Below, piece by piece: positions 30,401 through 38,442 of a stretch of DNA of 57,323 nt. Position 1 is the first letter of the stretch, and each line of letters opens with the position of its first letter. Made by a program: the position numbers and the translations under genes. This stretch comes from Weissella viridescens (GTDB lineage: Bacteria; Bacillota; Bacilli; Lactobacillales; Lactobacillaceae): positions 240,684 through 298,006 of the forward strand of contig NZ_JQBM01000002.1 in NCBI RefSeq assembly GCF_001437355.1. Direction: 5' to 3'. The notes below the pieces were generated by a model. It searched no databases and had not been told where the DNA came from. It was given only the letters and a program-made list of their open reading frames with translations.

Positions 30401-33400
30401 TCAGTCAGTGTTTCAAAGGTCACAAGTGCCTCTGTTTCAACGAGTGCTTCGCTTTCAACCAGCTTATCGACGTCAACCAGCACATCTGGCTCAGTTAGTC
30501 GTTCAGGATCAACAAGTACCTCAACATCGTTGAGTGATTCGACATCAAAGAGTGCCTCACTCTCTGAGAGTACGTCAACTTCAGTTAGTGGATCGGTTTC
30601 GACAAGTACGTCAACGTCAACGAGCGTCTCTGTTTCTAAGAGTGATTCAGATTCAAGTAGCCAATCAACTTCAGCGAGTGTGTCAGCATCAACCAGTGAT
30701 TCAGATTCACAAAGTATCTCGCTTTCAAATAGCGAATCGGCTTCAGTTAGTGATGCGGCATCAATCAGTTTGTCTGACTCACAAAGTCAATCAGCATCAA
30801 AGAGTGCTTCAGAATCATTGCGTGTTTCAACAGCAACGAGTGTGAGTGCATCTGAATCTGTCAGTGTTTCTGGTTCATCAAGTGTATCAGCGTCAACGAG
30901 TGATTCAGATTCACAAAGTATCTCATTGTCAGAGAGCATTTCAGGATCAGTAAGTACTTCAACGTCGGTCGAAACATCATTGATTGCAAGCAAGTCAGCG
31001 TCACAAAGTAAGGCTGATTCAATTCAGGCTTCTGAAGCAAGTAGTTTGTCAACATCCGTTAGTGATTCAGTTTCGCTTGTGACATCTGAGTCGATTAGCG
31101 CTTCAAGTTCATTGAGCCATTCACTTTCATTGAGTCAATCAACGTCAACAAGTGTTTCAGGTTCCTTGAGTGCTTCGGCATCGTTGCAAGGTTCTGCCTC
31201 GACATCAGCGAGTCAGTCAACGTCACAGAGTATTGCGACATCAACGAGTGTTTCGACCTCAAAGAGTCAGTCAGCCTCAGCAAGTGACGCGGCTTCAATT
31301 AGCACATCTGCTTCAAAGAAACAGTCTGCCTCATTGAGTGAATCAGCTTCGTTGAGTGGATCAGTTTCATTAAGTGAGTCAGTTGTTAAGAGTCAATCGA
31401 TTTCAGTAAGTGCATCCATTTCTACGAGTGATGCCGCCTCACTGAGTGATTCAACTTCATTAAGCAACTCTGTCTCAAAGAGTCTGGTGACGTCCACAAG
31501 TGTCTCAACCTCAAAGAGCGGTTCTGCGTCAAAGAGTCAATCAGTATCGCTAAGTGATTCAGTTTCAAAGAGTGGTTCAGATGCAGTAAGTGTTTCTGTG
31601 TCAGAACAAGCATCACTCTCAAGCTCTAAGAGCGTCTCGGCTTCAAAGAGTGCGTCTGAATCACGTAGTAAGCAAGATTCAATAAGTCAGAGTGCGTCAA
31701 CTTCGGCTAGTGACTCTGTTTCAAAGCAAACGTCTGAGTCGCTTAGTCAATCGGTTTCTGCAAGTGCTTCGCACATTGAGAGTGAAGTGACATCAAAGAG
31801 TGCAGCTGTTTCAATTAGTACCTCAACCTCGTTGAGTGATTCAACCTCGAAGAGCCTTTCACTTTCAAACGTCACATCAACGTCGTTAAGTGATTCAACT
31901 TCTAAGAGTGTGTCAGACGTGGCAAGTGTGTCGACATCTCTAAGTGGCTCACAGTCAAAGAGTGCTTCAGATGCAATTGTTGATTCAAAGATTCACAGTA
32001 TCTCAAAGTCAACGAGCGAGTCGCAATCACTTATTGAATCGCACTCAATCAGTGCGTCGAAGTCAACGAGTCAATCAATCTTAGATCATGAATCAATTTC
32101 AACAACAATCGTTGATTCAACGAATACGTCAAAGATTGAAACTGAGTCTGAATCGGTTAGTGCTTCTGAATCAACAAGTTTGTCTAAGTCAATTCTTGAA
32201 TCTACGTCGGTTCAAACATCAGTCTCAAAGCAAACGTCTGAGTCAGTAAGTACGTCAAGTTCAATCAGTGTTGATGACTCAACGCAAAAGTCACAATCAC
32301 GTGTCGTGTCGATTTCAACAAGCGTGTCAGCTTCCGTGAGTGACTCGACTTCAACGTTAGATTCAATTTCGGCAAGTGACTTGGCTTCAAAGAGTGCCTC
32401 AAAATCAATTGAAACTTCAGAGTCATTGCGTCACTCAATTTCAAAGAGTACATCTGATTCTGTTGATGTTGAAAACTCAAAGAGTGCGTCAACATCAAAG
32501 TCTGGCTCAGCTTCACTTGAGGCATCAAAGGTGGGAAGTGCCTCACTTTCAAAGAGTGCTTCACAATCAATTGCCGTGTCAGGTTCAACGAGTGCGTCTG
32601 TTTCTAGATCAGCTTCACAATCAAATGCGATTGCTGATTCAGAGAGTGCGCTTCTCTCAAAGTCTGCCTCGGTTTCAAAGCAAGTTTCTCTTTCTCAAAG
32701 TGTTTCAGGTTCAACGAGTCAGTCAAATGAGGCGTCGGTCAATGGCTCAGTGAGTGCCTCAACCTCAGCTGAAAAGTCTTTGTCTCGTGCAAATTCTGAA
32801 TCAAGTAGCGCTTCAACTTCAAGCAGCAAATCGTTGTCAGTTGTTGCTTCAATGTCAAAGAGTGATTCGCTTTCAAAGAGTCGGTCAATCTCTGTCGCAA
32901 CGTCAGACTCAATGAGTACATCGATTTCTGATAGTTACTCAGTCTCGGCAGTTGTTTCAACATCAACGAGTGCTTCAGCTTCATTGAGCGATTCGACTTC
33001 ACTCGAGACTTCAAAGTCACAAAGTGGATCAAGCTCAAAGAGTGGTTCTGTTTCAATTGCAACTTCCCAGTCAATGAGTCGTTCAACCTCAACCAGTCGC
33101 TCACAAGTTGTTGATGCATCGAAGTCTGCAAGTGCCTCTGTTTCTGAAGCTAGCTCTCTTTCAACGGTGAAATCATACTCAACGAGTGCCTCAAGTTCGA
33201 AGAGTCTATCACTGTCAAAGCAGACGTCTCAGTCAGATAGTGCTTCAACGTCTAAGGTTGCTTCAATTTCAATGGTAACGTCAAAGTCTGTTAGTGCATC
33301 AGGATCAAGTAGTTTGTCTCTTTCAAAGATGACGTCAGTATCTATGAGTGCATCATCATCACAAAGTGTGATTGATCAGATTTTCCAAGATCGTAAGGAT

Positions 33401-34552
33401 GCCGCCAAGGATGCGGTGAACAGGTTACCAAATCTAAGCGACAAGGAAAAGCAAGACTTTAATAAGCAAATTGACGACGCAAAGACCAATGATAAGATTG
33501 ATCAAATCGTGACGGATGCTAAACATAAAGATGCACAGAACTTGCAAGATGCTAAGGATGCGGGTAAAGATGTCATTAATAAGTTGCCAAACTTGAATGA
33601 CCAAGATAAGGACGCCCTTAACAAACAAATTGATGCTGGTCAAACGGTTGATCAAGTGCAACAAATTGTTAAAGATGCCGCCAAGGATGCGGTGAATAAA
33701 TTGCCAAACTTGAGCGACAAGGAGAAGCAAGACTTTAACAAGCAGATTGATGATGCCCAGTCAATTGACGTTGTCGATCAAGTTGTAAATGATGCCAAGC
33801 ATCAAGATGGACAAAACTTGCAAGACGCTAAGGACAAAGCTAAGGATGTTATTAGCAAGTGGCCAAACCTAGATGATCAAGCTAAGGATGCTTTGAACAA
33901 ACAAATTGATGCTGGTCAAACAGTGGATCAAGTGCAACAAATTGTTAAAGATGCTGCCAAGGATGCGGTGAATAAGTTGCCAAACTTGAGCGACAAAGAA
34001 AAGCAAGACTTTAACAAGCGGATTGATGATGCTAAGACTACCGATGCAATTAATCAAATTGTTAATGAAGTTAAGCAGCAAGATGCTAAGAATTTGCAAG
34101 ATGCTAAGGATAACGGCAAGCATGTCATCGATCAGTTACCAAACTTAAACGATCGTGAGAAAGATGATTTCAAGCGCCGTGTTGATAATGGCCAAACAAT
34201 CGATGAGATTAATCGAATCGTTGCTGATGCCAAGGCGAAGAATGCACAAAATTTGCAGGATGCCAAGAATAACGGTAAGCAACAAATTGAGCAATTACCA
34301 AACTTGACGCCAAATCAAAAGCAAGACTTTAAGAAAAGAATTGATGATGCATCATCAATGATGGAGATTCAAAACATTGTTGATGAAGCAACGCAATCAA
34401 ATGCCGGACAAGTCATGACTGGACAGCAGGCACAATTGCCAGATACTGCTGTAAATGCACAGTCTGACTTGGGCGTGCTAGGTGGAACGATGTTAGGACT
34501 ATTAACATTGTTCGGCTTAGGTAAGCGCCGCAAGCGTGAAGAAGAAAAGTAA
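24416..34552 (+). CDS. Giant serine-rich repeat adhesin 2 (3378 aa)
   Basis: An intact glycoprotein adhesin exported by the SecA2 system. Signal: FRMFKSGKQW with a glycine-containing core, cleavage near AFA54. SRR1 runs to about 280. A presumed binding region, about 281-480, is clearly homologous to that of adhesin 1 (shared PGHQA, GQANAFLN, GKMDGVLYYWDP and NNYEYSDV). SRR2 covers about 480-2983, mostly Ser at alternate positions. Seven GA/FIVAR-like modules follow to about 3335. The sorting region reads LPDTA (3341-3345) instead of LPxTG, then a hydrophobic helix and KRRKREEE tail. It should be O-glycosylated by GtfA/GtfB and mediate attachment or biofilm; the ligand is unknown. Confidence 0.93.
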   Translation: MSRFNQNRRTEIFENNKKVRFRMFKSGKQWLVSGTATLSGVVGGYFLGGTGAFADTTNAKTIETDDKALLVNADTATIPAVNDDATSASQSLSVSTSKSESFSVSVSEATLSEQVTQADTDNRSMVSTQSVESASASSVTVESEHESTQSKSVSDQTADSHVQKSATVTEQSSVSQSENDHVAQTSETDNGSGSTSASVIQDDATVSASMSASIRQSTLDSASVSTSMANAVKDGSLVTSKSASQSLKTSASISSSKASMKKTAPRVRTLAATSSPKPSTKVPGHQADVESGIEGGQANAFLNAVDRALKLAGFSGGLASMGLSTDISDILASNKVIYDGETGTIKVTLSKGFLSAFGKMDGVLYYWDPTANRGAGAWTEVPGSRQAMQSTDSEAVISVPFNPTDAGFSDGDTVYFQAGVNTSGLLQSVADAVTKNMGPVAGGIVQGIVGAYEATLGTGNNYEYSDVQGAQVVTDFESMSTSASASLLDSQDASISNSMEASYSMAKNSESYGQDSLDSFSATQDSLDASISTSLVDSASTSSSFSISVSSWQEDAHNLWPSVSKSASIQDSKNKSESTSASTAYDTASKSASRSETVASTSTSKSIVSAASNAVKSNASISKANSQTSVANSTSASKSASSAIADSIAASQSVSTSLSKANSTASANASRSVTGGIITGWRVDSVMSASLTASMSGSASISASASVQPIDEINSKQASASISQANSASLSASYSKQVADSETYEQTSLANSFSKSVADEEASEDSYYDSAYESQSIFSASKGASQSANVSLNTSLDNSSSQSLYDSVSGSTSSSKSVIQSTIDDRASAISLSNFLASRADSRSRSTSLADIDASISASIRSNVGWIFIDQSASKSGSIFVSQSIAASTSKSVSEWPAFSESDSKRSQSTMDSYYDSIDGLFSGSRSTSASTSSSLTVNSEEDSTSTSGSIIEKYLPHYEALSKSESASMASESASNSKADSESASTSKSLAESNSDLDASTQASQSKVASQSKSQSLIDSQSASSSQVADSLADSRSNTLSTTDQSVSASQSKVDSQNASVSARHSREDSISNESNSAKASVSDSVSTSASKSNLESKSLSHISESVSASASDSESARQSKSMANELSTSDASISASKSIDQSQRASQSASKTPNDASLSVSASKSNQLSQRASNSASQSVYESVASESLSAAASTSASALTSISKSISQNESAVEASKSASASLSANISEIASTSTSISRSANLDSQSASASTSDSDSVSASKSAADDDVVKSKSASESIAASIEASISASIKDDSTIDSMNESLSEQQSNSVVASKSASEELNSELISLSKSASASIGVSENASADKSNSLNESIVTSQLILDSEDDSRSTSTSGSMSTSQSIVDSLNEKSMSTSASVSASLMEPTSESDSINASISHSQSLVDSAADASTSAADSKEASISTSASHLESDNTSHSNASTSASAAVDDSNKASASKSVSVSASNASVSASESVSVSNRPSATNESESAALSKKDSMDGSVSQSESRQQSISDASESASASTQASQSASQSASQSASQSASESRVKQDEDSVASASASTSDQLSEVVSKSQADSLSRSINSASASASDSVSARESTSNTNSDSDVDSASLSTSASLSKVASQSGSISTSSAEEAASKVASQSLVDATSVSETGSISKSTSVAQSLESASQEASDSTSVSIDKSMSTSNSLVNSVASDSTSASLSDSLSSSTSASTSDSDSISKQVSESESASTSASTSISLSDSSSISLSESLSASKSLSISESDSGSTSVSVSTSISTSDSESVSVSVSGSTSVSDSQSTSLSTEQSLEDSISVSNSESTSVSVSGSTSLSISQSDSASISESTSAEKSLSESTSVSLSESLSTSKSHSESVSTSQSQSGSGSISVSASTSASLEKSLSASKSLSESISTSTSTSQSDSTSASNEENASLSKQASISMSVSTAVSVSTSTSQSESASLISSVSLSESIRQSQSVSVSKVTSASVSTSASLSTSLSTSTSTSGSVSRSGSTSTSTSLSDSTSKSASLSESTSTSVSGSVSTSTSTSTSVSVSKSDSDSSSQSTSASVSASTSDSDSQSISLSNSESASVSDAASISLSDSQSQSASKSASESLRVSTATSVSASESVSVSGSSSVSASTSDSDSQSISLSESISGSVSTSTSVETSLIASKSASQSKADSIQASEASSLSTSVSDSVSLVTSESISASSSLSHSLSLSQSTSTSVSGSLSASASLQGSASTSASQSTSQSIATSTSVSTSKSQSASASDAASISTSASKKQSASLSESASLSGSVSLSESVVKSQSISVSASISTSDAASLSDSTSLSNSVSKSLVTSTSVSTSKSGSASKSQSVSLSDSVSKSGSDAVSVSVSEQASLSSSKSVSASKSASESRSKQDSISQSASTSASDSVSKQTSESLSQSVSASASHIESEVTSKSAAVSISTSTSLSDSTSKSLSLSNVTSTSLSDSTSKSVSDVASVSTSLSGSQSKSASDAIVDSKIHSISKSTSESQSLIESHSISASKSTSQSILDHESISTTIVDSTNTSKIETESESVSASESTSLSKSILESTSVQTSVSKQTSESVSTSSSISVDDSTQKSQSRVVSISTSVSASVSDSTSTLDSISASDLASKSASKSIETSESLRHSISKSTSDSVDVENSKSASTSKSGSASLEASKVGSASLSKSASQSIAVSGSTSASVSRSASQSNAIADSESALLSKSASVSKQVSLSQSVSGSTSQSNEASVNGSVSASTSAEKSLSRANSESSSASTSSSKSLSVVASMSKSDSLSKSRSISVATSDSMSTSISDSYSVSAVVSTSTSASASLSDSTSLETSKSQSGSSSKSGSVSIATSQSMSRSTSTSRSQVVDASKSASASVSEASSLSTVKSYSTSASSSKSLSLSKQTSQSDSASTSKVASISMVTSKSVSASGSSSLSLSKMTSVSMSASSSQSVIDQIFQDRKDAAKDAVNRLPNLSDKEKQDFNKQIDDAKTNDKIDQIVTDAKHKDAQNLQDAKDAGKDVINKLPNLNDQDKDALNKQIDAGQTVDQVQQIVKDAAKDAVNKLPNLSDKEKQDFNKQIDDAQSIDVVDQVVNDAKHQDGQNLQDAKDKAKDVISKWPNLDDQAKDALNKQIDAGQTVDQVQQIVKDAAKDAVNKLPNLSDKEKQDFNKRIDDAKTTDAINQIVNEVKQQDAKNLQDAKDNGKHVIDQLPNLNDREKDDFKRRVDNGQTIDEINRIVADAKAKNAQNLQDAKNNGKQQIEQLPNLTPNQKQDFKKRIDDASSMMEIQNIVDEATQSNAGQVMTGQQAQLPDTAVNAQSDLGVLGGTMLGLLTLFGLGKRRKREEEK
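29051..29098 (+). repeat. Four perfect 12-bp tandem repeats in SRR2
   Basis: The unit GCTTCTCAATCA occurs four times without a mismatch and codes for Ala-Ser-Gln-Ser. It is the most perfect short tandem array I noticed in the gene. It is a likely slippage site that changes length by four residues without a frameshift. Confidence 0.9.
29600..33360 (+). repeat. Hidden 18-nt codon register in SRR2 (AGY-x-TCN-x-TCN-x)
   Basis: Beyond alternating Ser-x, serine codons follow a six-codon cycle with one AGY and two TCN. I checked this by hand in several stretches. AGY falls at residues 1764-1800 in steps of 6, at 2046-2082 in steps of 6 with the same phase, at 2344-2362, and at 2654, 2660, 2678, 2690, 2708, 2714 and 2726. 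Phase shifts between stretches are by two or four codons. The more N-terminal SRR2 stretch I checked near 27300 does not show it clearly. Confidence 0.8.
33398..34225 (+). repeat. Three 276-bp direct repeats coding paired helical modules
   Basis: The segment beginning GATGCCGCCAAGGATGCGGT starts at 33398, 33674 and 33950 (third copy with one change), exactly 276 nt apart. Each copy codes two modules, about 49 and 43 residues, so the duplicated unit is a module pair. The third copy has diverged in its second half. Confidence 0.85.
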
Positions 34553-34576
34553 TTAAAAAGATTTTCTTCACATTAG

Positions 34577-34610
34577 AAAAGACCTTTTGCTTAAGCAAAA
34601 GGTCTTTTTT
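34577..34610 (+). terminator. Intrinsic terminator after adhesin 2
   Basis: Perfect arms GACCTTTTGC/GCAAAAGGTC with a TTAA loop and a run of six T, 25 nt after the stop codon. Confidence 0.9.
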
Positions 34611-34716
34611 GTATGGATGGGCATATCAATGCGTTCAAAATAAGGATGTACAGTAACGCTATTGAATTCACAATGTTAAAGGAGGCTCATCTTTTATAAA
34701 GCACGTAAAATAAGTG

Positions 34717-34807
34717 TGATATAATAAAGTTTGTGAGTATGAAAACGATTACAACTAATCGGAAAACGTTTTAATTGTTGACTATTTCACAAGTGGACGC
34801 GTATAAT
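34717..34807 (+). promoter_or_regulatory. Tandem promoters flanking a perfect cre site upstream of D-ldh
   Basis: An upstream extended -10 (TGATATAAT, 34717-34725) is followed by ATGAAAACGATTACAA (34739-34754), which matches the CcpA cre consensus WTGNAANCGNWNNCWW at every position. A second promoter follows: TTGACT (34778-34783), 18-nt spacer, TATAAT (34802-34807). The cre would lie just downstream of the first start and about 65 nt upstream of the second. A weaker cre-like half lies at about 34759-34774. Confidence 0.65.
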
Positions 34808-34842
34808 TGATGATGGTTAAAAAACTTATGTATCTATCTTGA

Positions 34843-35862
<1,020 letters not shown>

Positions 35863-35888
35863 TATTTATTTGAGAGTAGGGAAAAAAT

Positions 35889-37037
35889 ATGAATAATCAA
35901 GTTTTTGACGGTAGCTATAAGTTTACCGCTAAAGATTTCTTCTTTAAGGTGCTGAATGGGTCAGCACAAGGTATCTTGATTGGTGTTTTGCCATCAGCCG
36001 TACTTAAGTATGTGCTATTGCCATTCATCAAGAGTGGTCAAGCTTGGGCCATGGACTTCAATGCTATTTTGGTATTGTTTAGCTCATTTATTCCAATCTT
36101 GATTGGTGTTGCAATTGCTTTGCATTTCAAGATGAAGCCACTTGATGTTGGTGTTATGGCCATTGCAACTGGTGCTGCATCAGGTTCAATCAAGTGGGCG
36201 ACTGCTCCAGCTGGGTTTGTGAACCCGGTTACTGGCGTTAAGTCAGTTGTTCCTGGAACAGTTTATATTGCTCAAGGTGCCGGAGATGTGATTAATGCTA
36301 TGATTGTTGCGGCAATCGGTGTTGTTGTTATCTGGTTAGTTGCCAAGTATCTTAATGGGTTCGGAGCTGTTGCCATTATTTTGAGCCCACTTCTAATTGG
36401 TGGTGGCGTTGCGATGGTTGGTCACTGGATTGCACCATATGTTGGTGCAATTACAACTGCTATCGGTAATGGGGTTGAATTGTTTACTTCACTTCAACCA
36501 CTTCCAATGGCTATTTTGATTGCTATGGCCTTCGCCTGCTTGATTGTTACGCCAGTATCAACTGTTGGTATTGCGTTGGCAATTACATTGTCAGGCGTTG
36601 GTGCCGGTGCTGCCGGTGTTGGTGTTGTCGCTACAACTGTTGTTTTGTTGATTAACTCATTGAAGGTTAACAAGCCTGGAACGACAGTTGCCATCTTCTT
36701 GGGTGCCATGAAGGGAATGATGCCTTCAGTATTCAAGAAGCCAATTATGTTCCTTTCATTCTTGGCCACTGCCGCTGTAAGTGCGTTGCCAGTTGCTTTG
36801 TTTAATGTTCAAGGAACACCAACTTCAGCCGGATTCGGTTGGATTGGAATGGTTTCACCTATTCAATCAATGTTGGCTGATGGTCCTGATAAGGTCTTCA
36901 TCAACCACGTGGTTAGCGTTGTGCCTGGTATTGTGACTTGGTTCATCGTACCAATCGTTGCTGGATTTGTAATGGATTACCTTTTCTCAAAGGTTTTGCA
37001 CTTGTACTCTCCAGAAGATTTCAAGCAAGATATGTAA
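35889..37037 (+). CDS. Orphan PTS EIIC-like membrane protein, copy 1
   Basis: The 382-residue protein has about eight to ten hydrophobic segments and the PTS_EIIC_2-type sequence (FFKVLNGSAQGI at the N-terminus, GGGVAM in the middle, GTPTSAGFGWIGMVSPIQ near the end). No EIIA or EIIB gene is nearby, so sugar phosphorylation by this protein alone is not supported. It follows D-ldh by 26 nt and has similarly biased codons, suggesting co-expression. A role in moving a substrate or product linked to D-lactate is possible but is inference. A terminator follows at 37041. Confidence 0.8.
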   Translation: MNNQVFDGSYKFTAKDFFFKVLNGSAQGILIGVLPSAVLKYVLLPFIKSGQAWAMDFNAILVLFSSFIPILIGVAIALHFKMKPLDVGVMAIATGAASGSIKWATAPAGFVNPVTGVKSVVPGTVYIAQGAGDVINAMIVAAIGVVVIWLVAKYLNGFGAVAIILSPLLIGGGVAMVGHWIAPYVGAITTAIGNGVELFTSLQPLPMAILIAMAFACLIVTPVSTVGIALAITLSGVGAGAAGVGVVATTVVLLINSLKVNKPGTTVAIFLGAMKGMMPSVFKKPIMFLSFLATAAVSALPVALFNVQGTPTSAGFGWIGMVSPIQSMLADGPDKVFINHVVSVVPGIVTWFIVPIVAGFVMDYLFSKVLHLYSPEDFKQDM

Positions 37038-37040
37038 TTA

Positions 37041-37077
37041 AAAAAGATCGTGGATGCTCAGCATTCACGATCTTTTT
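37041..37077 (+). terminator. Intrinsic terminator after EIIC-like copy 1
   Basis: Arms AAAAGATCGTG.ATGC and GCAT.CACGATCTTTTT with a TCA loop form a long hairpin ending in T's. Confidence 0.88.
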
Positions 37078-37217
37078 GTATGAAACGATTAATTTTAAGT
37101 ATTATGTGAAATGTTGCACTTGTATTCATCGCTGAATATGGTAAAATACATTACTGTTGTGTAATATATTGAATTGTTGCGTACATTGTATATAAATAAA
37201 AAAATTGGAGTAAACAA

Positions 37218-38366
37218 ATGACTAGTCAAACCTTTGATGGCTCTTATAAGTTAACTTTTAAGGACTTCTTTTTCAAAGTACTAAATGGCTCAGCGCAAGG
37301 AATTATCATTGCGGTCTGTCCATCAGCCATTGTTAAATATATGCTGTTGCCATTTGTAAATAGTGGTCAAGCTTGGGCAATGGATTTGAATGCAATCTTG
37401 GTTCTCTTCTGTTCCTTCTTACCAATCATTATTGGGGTGCTCACGGCTTTGCAATTCAATATGCGTCCATTGGATGTTGGAGTAATGGCAATTGCGGTAG
37501 GGGCTTCAACAGGGTCGTTTAAGTGGGGGACAGCACCATCAGGGTTCGTTAACCCAGTGACCCACCTTACGCAAACGCAACCAGGAACGCTATTTATTGC
37601 TTCTGGTGCGGGTGATGTGATTAATGCCATGATTGTCTCTGGAATCGGTGTTATCACAATTTGGTTAGTTTCGCGGTATCTAAATGGTTTTGGAGCAGTT
37701 GCAATTATTTTAAGTCCACTGTTAATTGGTGGTGGGGTTGCCATGTTAGGTAACTTTATTGCACCTTACGTTGGTTCTGTTACGGCGGCCATCGGTGAGT
37801 TCGTGGAGATGTTTACCGAACTTCAACCATTACCAATGGCCATTTTGATTGCAATGGCCTTCTCATGTATCATTGTGACACCGATTTCGACAGTTGGAAT
37901 TGCGCTTGCTATCTCATTGTCTGGACTCGGAGCTGGAGCAGCTGGAATTGGGGTTGTGTCAACGACAGTTGTGTTGCTGATCAATTCACTTCAAGTGAAC
38001 AGTAAAGGGACTTCAGCAGCCATTTTCTTGGGAGCGATGAAGGGAATGATGCCAAGCATCTTCAAGAAGCCACGTATGTTCTTGGCCTTTATCACAACCG
38101 CAGCGATTAGTGCCCTTCCGGTTGTGATGTTTAATGTTCAAGGAACGCCAACTTCAGCCGGTTTCGGTTGGATTGGTATGGTGTCACCTATTCAATCAAT
38201 GGTGGTACATGGCGCAGATAAGACGTTTATGTCGAATGCTGTGGCAGTTGTGCCAGGATTGATTACGTGGTTCGTGGTACCGATTGTTGCTGGTTTTGTG
38301 GTTAATTATGTCTTCACGAAGATTGCACACATGTACTCAGCTAAAGATTTAAAACAAGAAATGTAA
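37218..38366 (+). CDS. Orphan PTS EIIC-like membrane protein, copy 2
   Basis: It has the same length, 382 residues, as the preceding EIIC-like protein and is homologous to it along the whole length (same FFKVLNGSAQGI start, shared GTPTSAGFGWIGMVSP block). It is a clear tandem duplicate. Its codons are less biased, with more AAA and GGG. It has its own leader, with a TTGAAT and a TATAAA about 16 nt apart near 37170-37195, and its own terminator, so it is regulated independently. No PTS partners are nearby; the substrate is unknown. Confidence 0.8.
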   Translation: MTSQTFDGSYKLTFKDFFFKVLNGSAQGIIIAVCPSAIVKYMLLPFVNSGQAWAMDLNAILVLFCSFLPIIIGVLTALQFNMRPLDVGVMAIAVGASTGSFKWGTAPSGFVNPVTHLTQTQPGTLFIASGAGDVINAMIVSGIGVITIWLVSRYLNGFGAVAIILSPLLIGGGVAMLGNFIAPYVGSVTAAIGEFVEMFTELQPLPMAILIAMAFSCIIVTPISTVGIALAISLSGLGAGAAGIGVVSTTVVLLINSLQVNSKGTSAAIFLGAMKGMMPSIFKKPRMFLAFITTAAISALPVVMFNVQGTPTSAGFGWIGMVSPIQSMVVHGADKTFMSNAVAVVPGLITWFVVPIVAGFVVNYVFTKIAHMYSAKDLKQEM

Positions 38367-38369
38367 ACG

Positions 38370-38399
38370 AAAAGGTCACAGCATCGCTGTGACCTTTTT
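38370..38399 (+). terminator. Intrinsic terminator after EIIC-like copy 2
   Basis: Arms AAAAGGTCACAGC and GCTGTGACCTTTTT enclose a short loop directly after the stop codon. Confidence 0.9.
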
Positions 38400-38442
38400 C
38401 TGTATCCGTGTATCATGTGAGACAACTTAGGAGGATTAAACC

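Noticed and set aside
22440..34225. CRISPR-like or transposon-end interpretation of the repeats
   Set aside because: All repeats are in frame and coding, without unique spacers, inverted termini or target duplications.
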